From the NCBI GenBank assembly GCA_944384465.1, contig CALWTK010000008.1, forward strand, positions 1 to 41,565: 41,565 nucleotides of DNA. Reading direction: 5' to 3'. A program made the position numbers and the translations under genes. Source of the stretch: an uncultured Clostridia bacterium. Lineage in GTDB: Bacteria > Bacillota > Clostridia > Christensenellales > UBA1242. This document shows positions 41,561-41,565 of the stretch, piece by piece (the first letter of the stretch is position 1; the number at the start of each line of letters is the position of its first letter). The notes below the pieces were generated by a model, which was not told where the DNA came from, made no database searches, and was given only the letters and a program-made list of their open reading frames with translations.

Positions 41561-41565
41561 ATTTT

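Larger units (their letters stand above)
40866..41565 (+). mobile_element. IS200-type insertion sequence
   Basis: About 700 bp: a left-end hairpin, a hairpin hiding the tnpA ribosome binding site, an intact tnpA, and a right-end hairpin. Both ends share AAATGAAAA just before a GC-rich hairpin. There are no terminal inverted repeats, as expected for this family, which transposes as single-stranded DNA. No tnpB is present. Exact ends are uncertain; the right end may extend past the window. Confidence 0.88.

Overview
The window is an AT-rich chromosomal segment of a low-GC Gram-positive bacterium, most likely an anaerobic Bacillota/Clostridia-type organism. This rests on the start of spoVG at the left edge, a zinc-type S14, a KOW-domain protein between map and infA, a long Clostridia-style L17, strong AGGAG ribosome binding sites, TTGACA-N17-TATAAT promoters, and an acetate/propionate-type CoA-transferase. 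No tRNA, rRNA, CRISPR array or prophage is visible.

Layout. (1) 1-4104: the 5' part of spoVG (minus strand), murC, rpmE behind a long leader, prmC and prfA. (2) 4107-6764: two orphan genes of unknown function converge on a shared bidirectional terminator, and one has what looks like a decayed 3' end. (3) 7003-22711: one promoter and a structured leader drive the S10-spc-alpha ribosomal cluster, in the order rpsJ, rplCDWB, rpsS, rplV, rpsC, rplP, rpmC, rpsQ, rplNXE, rpsN, rpsH, rplFR, rpsE, rpmD, rplO, secY, adk, map, KOW gene, infA, rpmJ, rpsMKD, rpoA, rplQ. (4) 22850-25330: a small accessory island holding a TasA/camelysin-like exported protein, a DUF2188 protein and a putative HExxH zinc peptidase. 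(5) 25396-30181: the str genes rpsL, rpsG, fusA and tuf. The rpsL-rpsG gap holds two tandem 117-bp structured elements whose stems covary. (6) 30230-31538: trpS behind a Trp-codon leader peptide and a complete four-region attenuator. (7) 31575-36789: a YcxB-like membrane protein, an acyltransferase-3 with a histone-H1-like tail, a CoA-transferase, a tiny membrane protein, an ArsR-type regulator and an orphan. (8) 36762-40857: pgk, tpiA, gpmI, a small membrane protein and secG. (9) 40866-41565: an intact IS200-type element with terminal hairpins and a stem that hides the transposase ribosome binding site.

Most of the window serves translation (ribosomal proteins, IF-1, EF-G, EF-Tu, RF1 and its methylase, TrpRS) and protein export (SecY, SecG, methionine aminopeptidase). 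The glycolytic trio supplies lower glycolysis. The two strongest candidates for undescribed biology are both RNA-level: the tandem covarying elements at 25881-26114 and the classical-style tryptophan attenuator in front of trpS, where a T-box would be expected in this group. A third pattern is a set of genes whose ATG lies only 5-8 nt after a -10 box and has no Shine-Dalgarno, which suggests leaderless mRNAs.
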